From Gordonia sp. SL306 (lineage in GTDB: Bacteria > Actinomycetota > Actinomycetes > Mycobacteriales > Mycobacteriaceae): 64,000 nt of DNA. The stretch covers positions 1,612,001-1,676,000 of the forward strand of contig NZ_CP113063.1 in NCBI RefSeq assembly GCF_026625785.1, in the 5' to 3' direction. A program made the position numbers and the translations under genes. Below, piece by piece: positions 33,821 to 43,494 of the stretch. The notes beneath the pieces were generated by a model, which saw only the letters and a list, made by a program, of their open reading frames with translations, ran no database searches and was not told the origin of the DNA. Each line of letters opens with the position of its first letter. Position 1 is the stretch's first letter.

Positions 33821-35401
33821 ATGGCGTACGACGTGGAATCCGCTGTGACTGCGCGCTACCGTCAGCTGCACGAGTTACTGGACGAGATCGACCAACTCGA
33901 GACCACCGCCGCAACCGACACCGAAATCGTCGCTGCCGCAGAGTCTCACGAACGCGCCGCTCGGCGGATGAGCTGGATCGGACACCGTCGGGTGTTGGAC
34001 GTCTCCGACCGTGACGCACACCGCAAGTCCGGCTACCGGTCGCTGGCCGATTTCATGTCCTACCGGCTGCGCATCAGCGATCCCCGGCGCCGGATGAAGC
34101 AGATGGAGGCGGTGGGCCGGATGTATTCGATCGTCGGCGAACTCCTGCCACCGCGCTGCCCGAACACCGCGCAAGCACTGGCCGAGGGCGCCATCGGTCC
34201 CGCTCACGTCCAGGCAGTCCTGGAGACACTCGACCGCATTCCCGCGGCTATACCCGTCGACGAGAAGGACGCGGCCGAGGCCATGTTCGCCGATCTGGCC
34301 CGCGAACACACTCCGGGCGAACTCACCGACCTGGGCGCGCGTCTGCTCGCTCACCTGGACCCGAACGGCACCCTCACCGACGACCGCGACCGCAAGAGGC
34401 AGCGCGGATTGAGCCTCGGCAAGCAGGACGCCCAGTCCATGAGCAAACTCCGCGGCAGCCTCGACCCCACAACCCGCGCCATGTTCGACGTCGTACTCGC
34501 GGCCTGGGCGGAACCGGGAATGAACAACCCCGACGACGACCGATCGCCTGCCGGGATGAAGGACAGTGCCGACCCGACAACGCTCAAAGAAGCTGCCCAG
34601 CGCGACAACAGGACACCAGCGCAACGCAACCACGATGCACTCAAGGCCCTGCTCGAGACAGCTCTGGACGGCGGGGCCCTCGGCACCAGCCACCGCGGCC
34701 TGCCACCGCACCTGATCGTCAAGATCACCGAATCCGAACTCCGCGACCTCGCAGGCGTCGGACACACCGCCACCGGTGCCCGTTTGCCGATCAGCGACGT
34801 CGTCGAGCTGGCGGCCCGCGCCCAAATGCATCTGGCCGTGTTCGCCGACCACACCGCACAATCGCTCTACCTCGGCACCGCCAAGAGATTCGCCAACCAG
34901 GCACAGCGATTCATGCTCTTCGCCCAGCCCGGCGGGAGCGGCTGCTCGTGCCCCAGCTGCAGCCAACCGTTCACACAGGTGGAAATCCATCACGCCGAAC
35001 GAGATTGGGCCGACGGCGGACACACCGACATCAACCAACTCGCACCGGCATGCCCCCGGCACAACCGAATGGTCGGCCCCAAACCCGGGCAATGGACCAC
35101 CCGCATCATCCGAGAAGGGCCCGACGCCGGACAGGCCGAATGGACACTCAACACCGACGGCACCGGCCCACCTCCACCTGCGCGCGTCAATCGCGTGCAC
35201 AACATCGGCGAACTCTTCCATCGTTACGTACGCGAAGAGGCGATGCCCCCTGCCCACAGCTCGGTCGAGCCGAGCACACCGCCGGTTCGCGACAACCGGT
35301 CGATCGCCGAGCACCGCCTCGGCCGGCTACTCGCCCGCGGATGCCCCCAACGAGCCCGGGTCGACATCAGTCACTGGCCGGCAACGCTTTCGACTCCTTG
35401 A
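33821..35401 (+). CDS. DUF222/HNH endonuclease (13E12-type) protein
   Basis: The 526-residue protein has an N-terminal DUF222 domain (MSWIGHRRVLDVSDRDAHRK near residues 50-69) and a C-terminal HNH nuclease: two CxxC-type cysteines (CSCPSC), the catalytic pair in EIHHAERDWADGG, and CPRHNR near 420. Members form a large repetitive family (REP13E12 in mycobacteria) and are thought to be mobile or damage-related nucleases. ATG 33821 has a GGGGGG run upstream. A LexA box controls it. It is flanked by unrelated genes, consistent with insertion as a unit. Confidence 0.87.
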   Translation: MAYDVESAVTARYRQLHELLDEIDQLETTAATDTEIVAAAESHERAARRMSWIGHRRVLDVSDRDAHRKSGYRSLADFMSYRLRISDPRRRMKQMEAVGRMYSIVGELLPPRCPNTAQALAEGAIGPAHVQAVLETLDRIPAAIPVDEKDAAEAMFADLAREHTPGELTDLGARLLAHLDPNGTLTDDRDRKRQRGLSLGKQDAQSMSKLRGSLDPTTRAMFDVVLAAWAEPGMNNPDDDRSPAGMKDSADPTTLKEAAQRDNRTPAQRNHDALKALLETALDGGALGTSHRGLPPHLIVKITESELRDLAGVGHTATGARLPISDVVELAARAQMHLAVFADHTAQSLYLGTAKRFANQAQRFMLFAQPGGSGCSCPSCSQPFTQVEIHHAERDWADGGHTDINQLAPACPRHNRMVGPKPGQWTTRIIREGPDAGQAEWTLNTDGTGPPPPARVNRVHNIGELFHRYVREEAMPPAHSSVEPSTPPVRDNRSIAEHRLGRLLARGCPQRARVDISHWPATLSTP

Positions 35402-35669
35402 ACACGAGAGCCGCATCGCCCACCGACAATGCACCGGCACCCGCCTTCGTCACCAGGACCTCGGCACCTCCCTCGTCGACGTAACGCTTGCCGAGCACCG
35501 TTCCGCCCGCGAACCGATCATCGAGAGAGACACCATCAGCCGTCGGAGCACCCACTTCCACCATCGCGACCCCGCCGCACCGTAGATCGTCCAGCGAATC
35601 CGCCGGGCTGATCACGACGACCTGGGTGTCGCACACCTGGCTCGCCATCCGACTACCACTCTTGATCAT
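35367..35669 (-). CDS. Small hypothetical protein, last gene of the ligase operon
   Basis: The 100-residue protein starts at ATG 35669 with AAAGGAG upstream, 14 bp after the AMP-ligase stop. It has a SQVCDTQVVVISP segment and a small cysteine pair (VCDT, LRCGG). Its 3' end overlaps the convergent HNH gene by 35 bases. No family is recognised, but the tight spacing implies a role with the synthetase, perhaps as a small accessory protein. Confidence 0.6.
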   Translation of the reverse strand: MIKSGSRMASQVCDTQVVVISPADSLDDLRCGGVAMVEVGAPTADGVSLDDRFAGGTVLGKRYVDEGGAEVLVTKAGAGALSVGDAALVFKESKALPASD

Positions 35670-35683
35670 CACCTGCTCCTTTG

Positions 35684-37213
35684 CTATTCGGCCCGCACCG
35701 GGCGAAGTTCCGCAACCAGAACGCGCCGCAGAAGTTTCCCTGTCGGAGTGGTCGGCAGATCGTCGCGGAACACCACTCGATCAGGCGTCCGGGAGCCACG
35801 CAGTCGATCGCGGACAAAAGCCCGCAGCTCTTCGGGATCCGGATCGGCGCCGGCCCTCGGCACCACGACGGCGACCATCGCCTGACCCCACTCGACGTCG
35901 TCCACACCGATCACGGCCACCGACCGGACCTGCGGGTGCTCCACCAGCACATCCTCCACTTCGGCCGGCGCGATGTTCTCCCCACCACGGATGATCGTGT
36001 CGTCGGAACGGCCGCCGATGTACAGGTAGCCATCCGCATCGAAGCTCGCGACGTCCTTCGTCGGAAACCATCCGTCTCCGTCCAGCACGGACCCGATGTC
36101 GGAGTACTTCCCGGATACCTGCGGGCCCCGGATGAACAGCTCACCGGTCTCGCCGACGGGCACCACGTCTCCGGACTCATCGCGGATCTGCAGTTCGACC
36201 CCGGGCACCGGACGCCCCACCGATCCCAGCCGCCGTGCGATGGCCGGTTCGTCGGTTCCGAGGGCGTCTCGATGATCATCCGGTGTGAGAACCGTTATGG
36301 TGGAACTGGTTTCGGTCAGGCCGTAGGCATTCACGAGACCGACGTGCGGCAGCAGTTCCAGTGTCCGGCGCACCAACGGCAGCGGGACCTTGGCCCCGCC
36401 ATACGCGAGGTTGCGCAGAGAAGGCAGCTTGGCCTCCTCGGCCTCGATGACGGCGACGATCCGGTCGAGCATCGTCGGGACCACGGTCGCCGTCGTGATG
36501 CGCTCCTCTTCCACCAGCCGCACCCATGCGCCCGGCTCGAATTGGCGCTGATAGACCATCCGGCGTCCCGCGAAGAGGTTGGTGAGCGCCGCACCCACGC
36601 CCGCTATGTGATAGGGCGGAACACAGATCAACACCGCGTCGCCAGGGTCCGCCGAAGCGAAATCGACTGTGCCCATGACATAGTTGGTCAGATTCCCGTG
36701 GGTGAGCTCGACAGCCTTCGGGCGAGACGTCGTCCCCGAGGTGAACAGCACCACCGCCACCGTCTCGGGATCTATGGCAACGCCGCCGCGGTAGCCATCG
36801 AACTCGGGCAGTGGATCTTCGAGTGGCGGCGTCTCGGTCGACGCCAGGAAGTCGGCGGAATCGACGGTGTGTATGCCTGCACCCTCGACCACACCGACGT
36901 ACTCGGAGTCCGCGATCACCATCGGATCGGGCAACCTTCCGATGAGCTCGCGCAACGCCGATTCGCCGAGGCGGTAGTTCAGCGGCGTGAACGCGAGACC
37001 GGCGCGCGCCGAGGCAAAGATCAGGAGTGGCAACAGAACCCCACCGGTTCCGACATACACGACGTGCCCCGCCCCGGTAGCGGCAATCCGGTCCGCACCT
37101 CGGGCACTCATACGGTCGATGTCGGCCACAGTCACCCGCACGTCGTCTGATGCGATGGCGATCCGTTCCGGGTCGGTCGAGACCGCCATTTCCAGCAGCA
37201 AAGGAATACTCAT
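35684..37213 (-). CDS. Acyl-CoA synthetase (FadD-like) C
   Basis: The 509-residue ANL ligase has VVLFTSGTTSRPKAVELTH near residue 155, AMP motif NAYGLTETSST, hinge region GGRSDDTIIRGGENIAPAE near 415 and a catalytic lysine in TPTGKLLRR near 495. It should convert a carboxylate to its CoA ester. The preceding gene on this strand encodes an aldehyde dehydrogenase ending 4 bp before, so aldehyde-to-acid-to-CoA steps follow in order. It lacks the insertion shared by synthetases B and D. Confidence 0.88.
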   Translation of the reverse strand: MSIPLLLEMAVSTDPERIAIASDDVRVTVADIDRMSARGADRIAATGAGHVVYVGTGGVLLPLLIFASARAGLAFTPLNYRLGESALRELIGRLPDPMVIADSEYVGVVEGAGIHTVDSADFLASTETPPLEDPLPEFDGYRGGVAIDPETVAVVLFTSGTTSRPKAVELTHGNLTNYVMGTVDFASADPGDAVLICVPPYHIAGVGAALTNLFAGRRMVYQRQFEPGAWVRLVEEERITTATVVPTMLDRIVAVIEAEEAKLPSLRNLAYGGAKVPLPLVRRTLELLPHVGLVNAYGLTETSSTITVLTPDDHRDALGTDEPAIARRLGSVGRPVPGVELQIRDESGDVVPVGETGELFIRGPQVSGKYSDIGSVLDGDGWFPTKDVASFDADGYLYIGGRSDDTIIRGGENIAPAEVEDVLVEHPQVRSVAVIGVDDVEWGQAMVAVVVPRAGADPDPEELRAFVRDRLRGSRTPDRVVFRDDLPTTPTGKLLRRVLVAELRPVRAE

Positions 37214-37217
37214 GAGG

Positions 37218-38759
37218 TCACCTCAGGTCGGATGTGGTTGGTACCGAAGCGGACACGAGCCGACCGTCACCACCGAGTCTGCGCCGCGTGCGGCGGCGCG
37301 CGCTCCGGATCGTGATGGCGGCGATCGCCCGCGCTGCGCGGCTGAACGGCTGGACCGCGCTGGACGTGGTCACACTGAACGGAAGATCCGAGCCGACGAC
37401 GGTGCGGCGGTGACTGAACGTGTCGAACCCCGCCTTGCCATGGTAGGCCCCCATCCCACTGTTGCCCACACCGCCGAAAGGCGCTGCCGCAGGCAACATA
37501 TGCAGACCGAACTCGTTGCGCGCGACTCCGCCACTGCGCGTGTACCGCAGGTACTCCCGGAAATCGGCCCGGTCGGGACCGAACCAGTACGTGACCAGCG
37601 GCGACGGCCGGGCATTGACGTGGTCGACGACTTCGGAGAGCTGATCGTACGGCTTGACCACGAGTACCGGGCCGAAGATCTCCTCGTGCGCGATCCTCAT
37701 CCGATCGTCGACGTCGCGCACGATGGTCGGCGGGATCTTCCGCGATTCCGGATCGGGCAGATCCTCACCCTGCGGGACAACGGTTTCGACACGTGCGCCA
37801 TGTAGACGCGCATCCTCGATCAACCCGATCACGCGATCGAAATTCGCCTGGTTCACACTCGCCGGATACTCGGGGTCATCGACCACCGACGGAAATGCCG
37901 CGGCCAGCGTGTCCTTCGCGTGTGTGACAAAGGCATCGATCTGGCCCTTCGGGACGAACACGTAGTCCGGACAGACACAGACCTGTCCGCCGTTCACCAT
38001 TCGTCCCAACGCTATCCGTGACGCTGACCGTCTGATGTCCGCATCAGGCGCGACGACGACGGGGTTCTTGCCGCCCAACTCGAGGGTGACCGGGACCAGA
38101 TTGTCCGACGCGGCGCGTTGCACGAGCTTGCCGATGCCCGGTGAACCGGTGAATAAGAGATGATCGAACGGCAGCGTGGAGAAATCGGCCGCCGCCGTCG
38201 CATCCCCGGTCACCACGGCGAGCTCGGCGGGGTCGAAATACTGTGCGGCCAAGGTCTTCATCAATTCCGCGGTCGCGGCGGTGACCTCCGACATCTTGAT
38301 CATCACCCGATTGCCGGCGGCGAACGCCGCGACCGCAGGCACGATCACCAGCTGCACCGGGAAGTTCCACGGTCCGATGATGCCGACCACACCGAGCGGG
38401 CTCGGCACGACCTCTGCCCGGATCCCCAATGCCCGACCGACACGCAGGAGCTTGCTCTCCCGCATCCACTTCGGGATGTTCGATCGGGTGTGTTCGATCT
38501 GCGCGATGCAACCGACGATCTCGGTCGACACGGTGCCGAGCCTCGACTTACTGCCGAAATCCTGCACCAGCGCGTCGACGAGGGCATCGGCGTTGTCGAC
38601 CATGAGGGACACCAGCCGATCGATGCGATTGCGCCGCGTGGCAGCATCCGGTGGGCCGTCGGCGAGGAAGGCCCGACGCTGCACCTCCATCAGCGCGAGC
38701 ATCTCGTCTCGGTGCGAGACCGACGCAGTGGTGTCCGCGATTCCGTCGAGGGCGCTCAT
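37218..38759 (-). CDS. Aldehyde dehydrogenase A (coniferyl-aldehyde type)
   Basis: The 513-residue protein has the ALDH fold: SPLGVVGIIGPWNFPVQL, the glutamate in LELGGKNPVVV and the catalytic cysteine in NGGQVCVCPDYVF. The motif set and C-terminal hydrophobic/basic extension match coniferyl-aldehyde-dehydrogenase-like and fatty-aldehyde enzymes; the tail may attach it to the membrane. ATG 38759 has GAGGGG upstream. It lies between the frameshifted dehydrogenase gene and the synthetase in a six-gene minus-strand run. Confidence 0.87.
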   Translation of the reverse strand: MSALDGIADTTASVSHRDEMLALMEVQRRAFLADGPPDAATRRNRIDRLVSLMVDNADALVDALVQDFGSKSRLGTVSTEIVGCIAQIEHTRSNIPKWMRESKLLRVGRALGIRAEVVPSPLGVVGIIGPWNFPVQLVIVPAVAAFAAGNRVMIKMSEVTAATAELMKTLAAQYFDPAELAVVTGDATAAADFSTLPFDHLLFTGSPGIGKLVQRAASDNLVPVTLELGGKNPVVVAPDADIRRSASRIALGRMVNGGQVCVCPDYVFVPKGQIDAFVTHAKDTLAAAFPSVVDDPEYPASVNQANFDRVIGLIEDARLHGARVETVVPQGEDLPDPESRKIPPTIVRDVDDRMRIAHEEIFGPVLVVKPYDQLSEVVDHVNARPSPLVTYWFGPDRADFREYLRYTRSGGVARNEFGLHMLPAAAPFGGVGNSGMGAYHGKAGFDTFSHRRTVVGSDLPFSVTTSSAVQPFSRAARAIAAITIRSARRRTRRRLGGDGRLVSASVPTTSDLR

Positions 38760-38769
38760 CGCTCGCCCC

Positions 38770-39589
38770 TCACGACAGTTCGATCGGTCCGGCGTCCACG
38801 ACCGACCGCAGCCAGCCCAGATCGACACCGGCATCCTCGGCCGCCATCACGCACGCCGCGACATCCTTCCGGAGGAAGGGTGAGGCGACCTTGGTGAAGG
38901 TCCCGACGTCGCCCAACAGCTGGACCGACGCGAGGGCATGACTCTTCCCACTGGAGACCGCGACCGCCGACAACAGCTGTTCGCCGCCGACTCCCAGCCG
39001 CTCGCCGAGCTCCACCGCGGCGGCCACGAGTTGGGCATTCGCGGCGAACAGCATGTTGTTGACGAGCTTCAGGTTGAGGGCGCTGCCCAGTCCACCTGTT
39101 CGGAGGATCGGATCCGCGTACGCCGCCAGCACCACCCCGGCCCGCTCCACGGCGGCCTCGTCACCGCCGAGGAGAACGGTGAGTTTGCCTGGCCTCGATG
39201 TCGGTGGCCGCCCCGCTGACCGGTCCGTCGATGATCGCCGGTCCGTCGGGGAACTCGGCGACGAGCTTCTCCAAGGTGCTGACGTTGCCGGTGGTGTGCG
39301 AGACCACCACACTCCCGGCTTTCGCGTTGGACATGAATCCATCTGGGCCACCGCCCAGATCGGCCAACTGAGCGTCCGAAAACAGGCAGACGATCAGGAG
39401 GTCGGACCGGGCCGCGACATCGGCGACCGAGTCCGCGAGCCGCGCCCCAGCCTCCGACAGTCGTTCCCGCACCTCGTCACGTCGTGCGTAGAGCACCACG
39501 TCGTGTCCGGCGCCAAGCAACCGGCGAACCATCGGCTCGCCCATCTGACCCGCACCGATGAAACCGATGATCTCTGGCACCGACGTCAC
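38770..39589 (-). pseudogene. Frameshifted 3-hydroxyisobutyrate dehydrogenase-like gene
   Basis: The 5' part encodes a Rossmann motif, GFIGAGQMGEPMVRRLL, at residues 9-25 and continues to IDGPVSGAATDIEA. One extra base at or near 39190 then throws the frame. Homology resumes in the next frame at GKLTVLLGGDEAA and runs to the C-terminus, including the catalytic-lysine region ALNLKLVNNML. Removing one base restores a single beta-hydroxyacid dehydrogenase of about 272 residues. It is either recently inactivated or a sequencing error. The operon context is 3-hydroxyacyl or hydroxyacid oxidation. Confidence 0.78.
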
Positions 39590-39634
39590 CTCACCTTCCG
39601 CTGAACCGTGTCCCGACCGTTGTCCACCGACCGC

Positions 39635-40483
39635 TCATCCCTTCCAGGGCACCGACTTCACGTACCCGCCTGCGTCGATCCGCAGCTGGGTGCCGGTGAT
39701 GAAGCGGGCGGAGTCGCTGGCCAGGAAGACCACCGCCTCCGAGACGTCCTTGGGTTCGATGTAGGGCACCCGCATGGCCTGCATCGCCGGGAAGGCGACC
39801 TCGGCCTCCTCGCGAGTCGGATGTTCGAGGTCCGGCCGGAAGACCTTGTACATGCCCTCGTTGTGCAGCATGTCCGTGTTCACGTTCGTCGGATGCACCG
39901 CGTTGATCCGAATGTTCTTCTTGGCCAACTGCACAGCGAGATCGTTGACGTACCGCGCCACCATCTGCTTGGCGAGACTGTAGGCGGACCCGCCCGGCCC
40001 CTGATTGGTCGCGCTGCCGAGCTGCGCCGCCAACGAACCGGTCGCGATGATCGACGCACCCTCACCGAGGTGCGGCAGACTGCCCTGCACCACATTGAAG
40101 ACGCCCGCGAGGTCGGTGTCGATGGTGTCCGACCAGGATTGCAGGGTCTGTCCCTTGCCCATCGGGCAGATGCCGGCGTTCGCGACCACGATGTCGAGTC
40201 GTCCGAGCTGGTTCACGCCGTCGGCGATCGCATTCCACACCGCACTGCGCTCACGCACGTCGGCGACGACGGAATGCACACGGACACCCTCCTTCTCGAC
40301 GAACCGGACGGTCTCCTCGAGATCCTCCGGCCGCGCAAGTGGATAGGTGTTGCCCTCGAGGTCCGCGCACAGGTCGAGCGCGACGATGTCGGCGCCCTCC
40401 TGCGCAAGACTGACCGCGTGCGATCGTCCCTGTCCGCGGGCTGCGCCCGAGACGAGCGCCACCTTGTTGTCGAGTTTTCCCAT
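39635..40483 (-). CDS. Mycofactocin-type SDR oxidoreductase
   Basis: The 282-residue SDR has the cofactor motif SGAARGQGRSHAV and the YSLAKQ active site (YxxxK). The long insertion after the second strand (LEGNTYPLARPEDLEETV) is characteristic of mycofactocin-coupled SDRs, whose NAD is bound tightly and recycled by the redox peptide mycofactocin. It should oxidise an alcohol. ATG 40483 is chosen because the family starts at MGKL and GAAAGG lies upstream. The mycofactocin biosynthetic genes are not in this window. Confidence 0.85.
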   Translation of the reverse strand: MGKLDNKVALVSGAARGQGRSHAVSLAQEGADIVALDLCADLEGNTYPLARPEDLEETVRFVEKEGVRVHSVVADVRERSAVWNAIADGVNQLGRLDIVVANAGICPMGKGQTLQSWSDTIDTDLAGVFNVVQGSLPHLGEGASIIATGSLAAQLGSATNQGPGGSAYSLAKQMVARYVNDLAVQLAKKNIRINAVHPTNVNTDMLHNEGMYKVFRPDLEHPTREEAEVAFPAMQAMRVPYIEPKDVSEAVVFLASDSARFITGTQLRIDAGGYVKSVPWKG

Positions 40484-40535
40484 GTTCTGGTGCCTTTCTG
40501 TGGTCACCGGCGAGTTCAGGCTGTGCGAATGACGA

Positions 40536-42080
40536 TCACGACTTGCTCCGCGGCAGCCGATAGCCGATGGTTTTCGTCTCCAGATACTGCGAGAAGCCTT
40601 CGAGGCCGCACTGTCGGCCCACCCCGCTGTTCTTGTAGCCCCCGAAAGGTGCGTCGGCGCCGTAGAACATCCCGCCGTTGACGCCGAGCGAGCCGGTCCG
40701 GATGCGTCGCGCGACGGCCATCCCGCGCTCGTTGCCGGCGGAGAGGATCGCGCCGGCGAGCCCGAACGCGCTGTCGTTCGCGATCCGCACCGCGTCGTCG
40801 TCGTCGGAGAACGGCATGATCACGACGACCGGACCGAAGATCTCCTGTTGTGCGATGGCGGCGGAGTTGTCGACGCCGGTGATGACGGTCGGCGCCACGA
40901 AATGCCCGTCGCGGAGATGATCTGCGAGACCTGGGTATTCGCCGCCACCGGTGTGGAATTCGGCGCCGTCGGCCCGGGCCTGGTCAAGGGCACCGAGCAC
41001 CCGCTGCTTCTGTGCGGCACTGATCACGGGCCCGACAAAGGTATCCGCCAGAGCCGGATCTCCGACCGGGATCATCTGATAGGCCGCGGTGACGTTGGCG
41101 ACGACCTCGTCAAACAGCGATTGATGCACCAACAGACGACTGTTGACCGCGCAGGCCTGTCCCGCGTGCGAGCACGCGCCCACGGCCCCCATGGTGACCT
41201 TGGACGGATCCGCGTCGTCGAGCACGATCATCGCGGACTTGCCGCCGAGTTCCAGAAAGCTCCGCTTCATCGTGGCTGCGCCCTCTCGCATGAGATGGCG
41301 GCCGACGGCGGTCGAACCGGTGAACGAGACGAGATCGACACGTGGATCGCTCGCGAGCAATCCGGCGACCTCGTTGTCGGGAGTGGTCACCACGTTGACG
41401 ACGCCGGCCGGGAAGTCGGTCTTCTCCGCGATCAGGCGTCCGAGTCGCGCTGCGCTCCAGGGCGTATTCGGATCGGGCTTGAGGACCACGGTGTTGCCTG
41501 CCGCCAACGCAGGCCCGAGTTTGTTGAGGATGACCTCGATCGGATAGTTCGACGGAGTGATGGCCGCGACCACCCCCGCCGGTTCCTTGACCACGGTTCG
41601 CACGTTGCGCGCACCGAACAGCCCGCCGCCGTCGAGGGTGCGCTCCCACTCGAAAACATCGATGAGCGACGCCGGATAGCGCAACGAGTCGGCCAGCGGC
41701 CATTCGAGTTGGGCGTCGGAGGTGGACATCAGCGGGCAGCCGACCTCGGCGACGAGTTCTTCCCGCAGCTCTTCCTTCTCCGATTCGATAGCCGCCTGCA
41801 GCTGGTCGAGACAGCGCTTCCGGAGCGGCCGGTTGGTCGACCAATCGGTCTCGTCGAACGCCCGCCGCGCCGCCCCGATGGCCCGGTTCATGTCCTCGGC
41901 CCCCGCGGCGGCGGCCACTCCCAGCACCAACCCGGTTGCCGGACTGAGATTCTCGAAGGTCACCTCACCGGCGGCCGGGACCAGGGCGCCGTCGATGAGC
42001 AACCTCGATTCCGCTCGCGCGCCGGCACGGCGTCCGAGCTCCAGACTCGGTGCCTCGGTACTCTCCACGACTTCGCTCAC
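40536..42080 (-). CDS. Aldehyde dehydrogenase B
   Basis: The 514-residue ALDH has VAAITPSNYPIEVIL, the glutamate in FLELGGKSAMIV, the catalytic cysteine in HAGQACAVNSRLL, and EIFGPVVVI. It should oxidise an aldehyde to the acid using NAD(P). The GTG start has AGGAGGACC upstream. It opens the minus-strand run (ALDH, SDR, dehydrogenase, ALDH, synthetase, small protein) and diverges from a CoA-transferase gene across a shared operator. Confidence 0.88.
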   Translation of the reverse strand: MSEVVESTEAPSLELGRRAGARAESRLLIDGALVPAAGEVTFENLSPATGLVLGVAAAAGAEDMNRAIGAARRAFDETDWSTNRPLRKRCLDQLQAAIESEKEELREELVAEVGCPLMSTSDAQLEWPLADSLRYPASLIDVFEWERTLDGGGLFGARNVRTVVKEPAGVVAAITPSNYPIEVILNKLGPALAAGNTVVLKPDPNTPWSAARLGRLIAEKTDFPAGVVNVVTTPDNEVAGLLASDPRVDLVSFTGSTAVGRHLMREGAATMKRSFLELGGKSAMIVLDDADPSKVTMGAVGACSHAGQACAVNSRLLVHQSLFDEVVANVTAAYQMIPVGDPALADTFVGPVISAAQKQRVLGALDQARADGAEFHTGGGEYPGLADHLRDGHFVAPTVITGVDNSAAIAQQEIFGPVVVIMPFSDDDDAVRIANDSAFGLAGAILSAGNERGMAVARRIRTGSLGVNGGMFYGADAPFGGYKNSGVGRQCGLEGFSQYLETKTIGYRLPRSKS

Positions 42081-42130
42081 ACGGTCCTCCTGATCTGATC
42101 ACCGTCGCTCCGCCCACCCGACCGGATGAC

Positions 42131-42151
42131 TAACTGTAATTCTTACAGTAA
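42131..42151. promoter_or_regulatory. Island operator 5: TAACTGT-n7-ACAGTAA
   Basis: One mismatch from the perfect dyad. It lies between the divergent aldehyde dehydrogenase (-) and CoA-transferase (+) genes, about 50-60 bp from each start. Confidence 0.65.
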
Positions 42152-42194
42152 TATCTCTCAATGCTGTAGTGCCAAATCTTTGGAGGGAACGCGG

Positions 42195-43415
42195 ATGTCC
42201 GATCTGCTCAACGGTGTGGTGGTCGTGGAACTGGCGTCGTGGACGTATGTGCCCAGCGCGGGGGTGATTCTCCGCGATTGGGGGGCCGACGTGATCAAGA
42301 TCGAGGACACGAAAGGCGGCGATCCCTGCCGCTACCTGACGGTCGGCGGACTCGACCCCGCGGATTCACGTGTCAAGGCCAACTTCATGATGGAGATCGG
42401 CAACCACGGCAAACGCAGCATCGCGATGGACATCAAGACCGACGAGGGCATCGAGATCTTCGGCAAACTCATCGCGAAGGCCGATGTGTTCCTGACCAAT
42501 TGGCTGCCGGGTCAACTCGACCGCGCGGGCCTGTCGATCGAGAAGATCCGTTCGTTCAACCCGAACGTCGTCATCGCGCGTGGCAGCGGGCAGGGCCCGC
42601 TCGGGCCCGACCGCAACAAGGGCGGATTCGACGGTTCCTCCTACACCGCCCGCGCAGGCGTGGCGAACGCACTGTCTCCGGAGAACGCCGAGTTCCCGTT
42701 TGCGCAGGGACCTGCCTTCGGCGACCTCCAGGGCGGGAGCACGCTTGCGGGCGGGATCGCCGCGGCGCTCTTCGCACGAGAGCGCACAGGCCGCACCGCG
42801 GTGGTCGACGGGTCGCTGCTCGCCCAGGGCATGTGGGCGGTCGCCCCGGACATCTCGGCGGCCGACTTTCACGGCATCGAGCGCATCCCACCGTATGCAT
42901 TCGGCGACGCCCCGAATCCGGTGGTGAACCGCTACAAGACCCGCGACGGCCGGTGGGTGCAGCTGCTGTTCCTCCAGGCTGACCGGTACTGGAAGGGATT
43001 CTGCGAGCGCATCGGCCGGCCCGAACTCGGTGTCGACGAACGGTTCACGCCGCTGGCGAATCTGACGCGCAACAAGGACGAGGCGACCAAGATCCTCCGC
43101 GAGATCTTCGCCGAACGCGACCTCGAAGAGTGGCAGAAGATCCTCGTCGACGAGCCCGGGGTGTGGGAGGCCATCCAGACCCCGGAAGAGGTGCTCGACG
43201 ACCGGCAGGCGGTCGCCAACGGCTACCTGATGAGCGTGCCCGACGCCGACGGAAACGTCTTCCGGACCGTCGGTGCACCCATCCAGTTCGACGAGACGCC
43301 ACCGGCACCCGGCCGCTCCCCCGAGCACGGCGAGCACACCGAGGAGATCCTTCAGGAACTCGGCATGACCTGGGACGACATCATCGCCGCCAAGGTCTCG
43401 GGAGCGGTTCTCTGA
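42195..43415 (+). CDS. CoA-transferase, CaiB/BaiF (class III) family
   Basis: The 406-residue protein has the complete class III layout: VVVVELASWTYVPSAGVIL at residues 8-26, GADVIKIED, and the likely nucleophile Asp146 in GGFDGSSY. Such enzymes exchange CoA between acids through aspartyl-anhydride intermediates. ATG 42195 has GGAGGGAAC upstream. It is monocistronic and ends at a hairpin facing the dehydrogenase operon. It would let the cell activate the substrate acid without ATP. Confidence 0.88.
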   Translation: MSDLLNGVVVVELASWTYVPSAGVILRDWGADVIKIEDTKGGDPCRYLTVGGLDPADSRVKANFMMEIGNHGKRSIAMDIKTDEGIEIFGKLIAKADVFLTNWLPGQLDRAGLSIEKIRSFNPNVVIARGSGQGPLGPDRNKGGFDGSSYTARAGVANALSPENAEFPFAQGPAFGDLQGGSTLAGGIAAALFARERTGRTAVVDGSLLAQGMWAVAPDISAADFHGIERIPPYAFGDAPNPVVNRYKTRDGRWVQLLFLQADRYWKGFCERIGRPELGVDERFTPLANLTRNKDEATKILREIFAERDLEEWQKILVDEPGVWEAIQTPEEVLDDRQAVANGYLMSVPDADGNVFRTVGAPIQFDETPPAPGRSPEHGEHTEEILQELGMTWDDIIAAKVSGAVL

Positions 43416-43429
43416 GCGGATAGGTCACG

Positions 43430-43485
43430 CACGCAGAACTCCCATATCCACGGAATGCATTGCGTGTAAGTGGGAGTTCTGCGTG
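43430..43485. terminator. 15-bp hairpin between convergent genes
   Basis: Arms 43430-43444 and 43471-43485 pair perfectly around a 26-base loop. The hairpin lies between the plus-strand CoA-transferase stop and the minus-strand dehydrogenase stop and could act in both directions. Confidence 0.6.
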
Positions 43486-43494
43486 TGCGATCAG

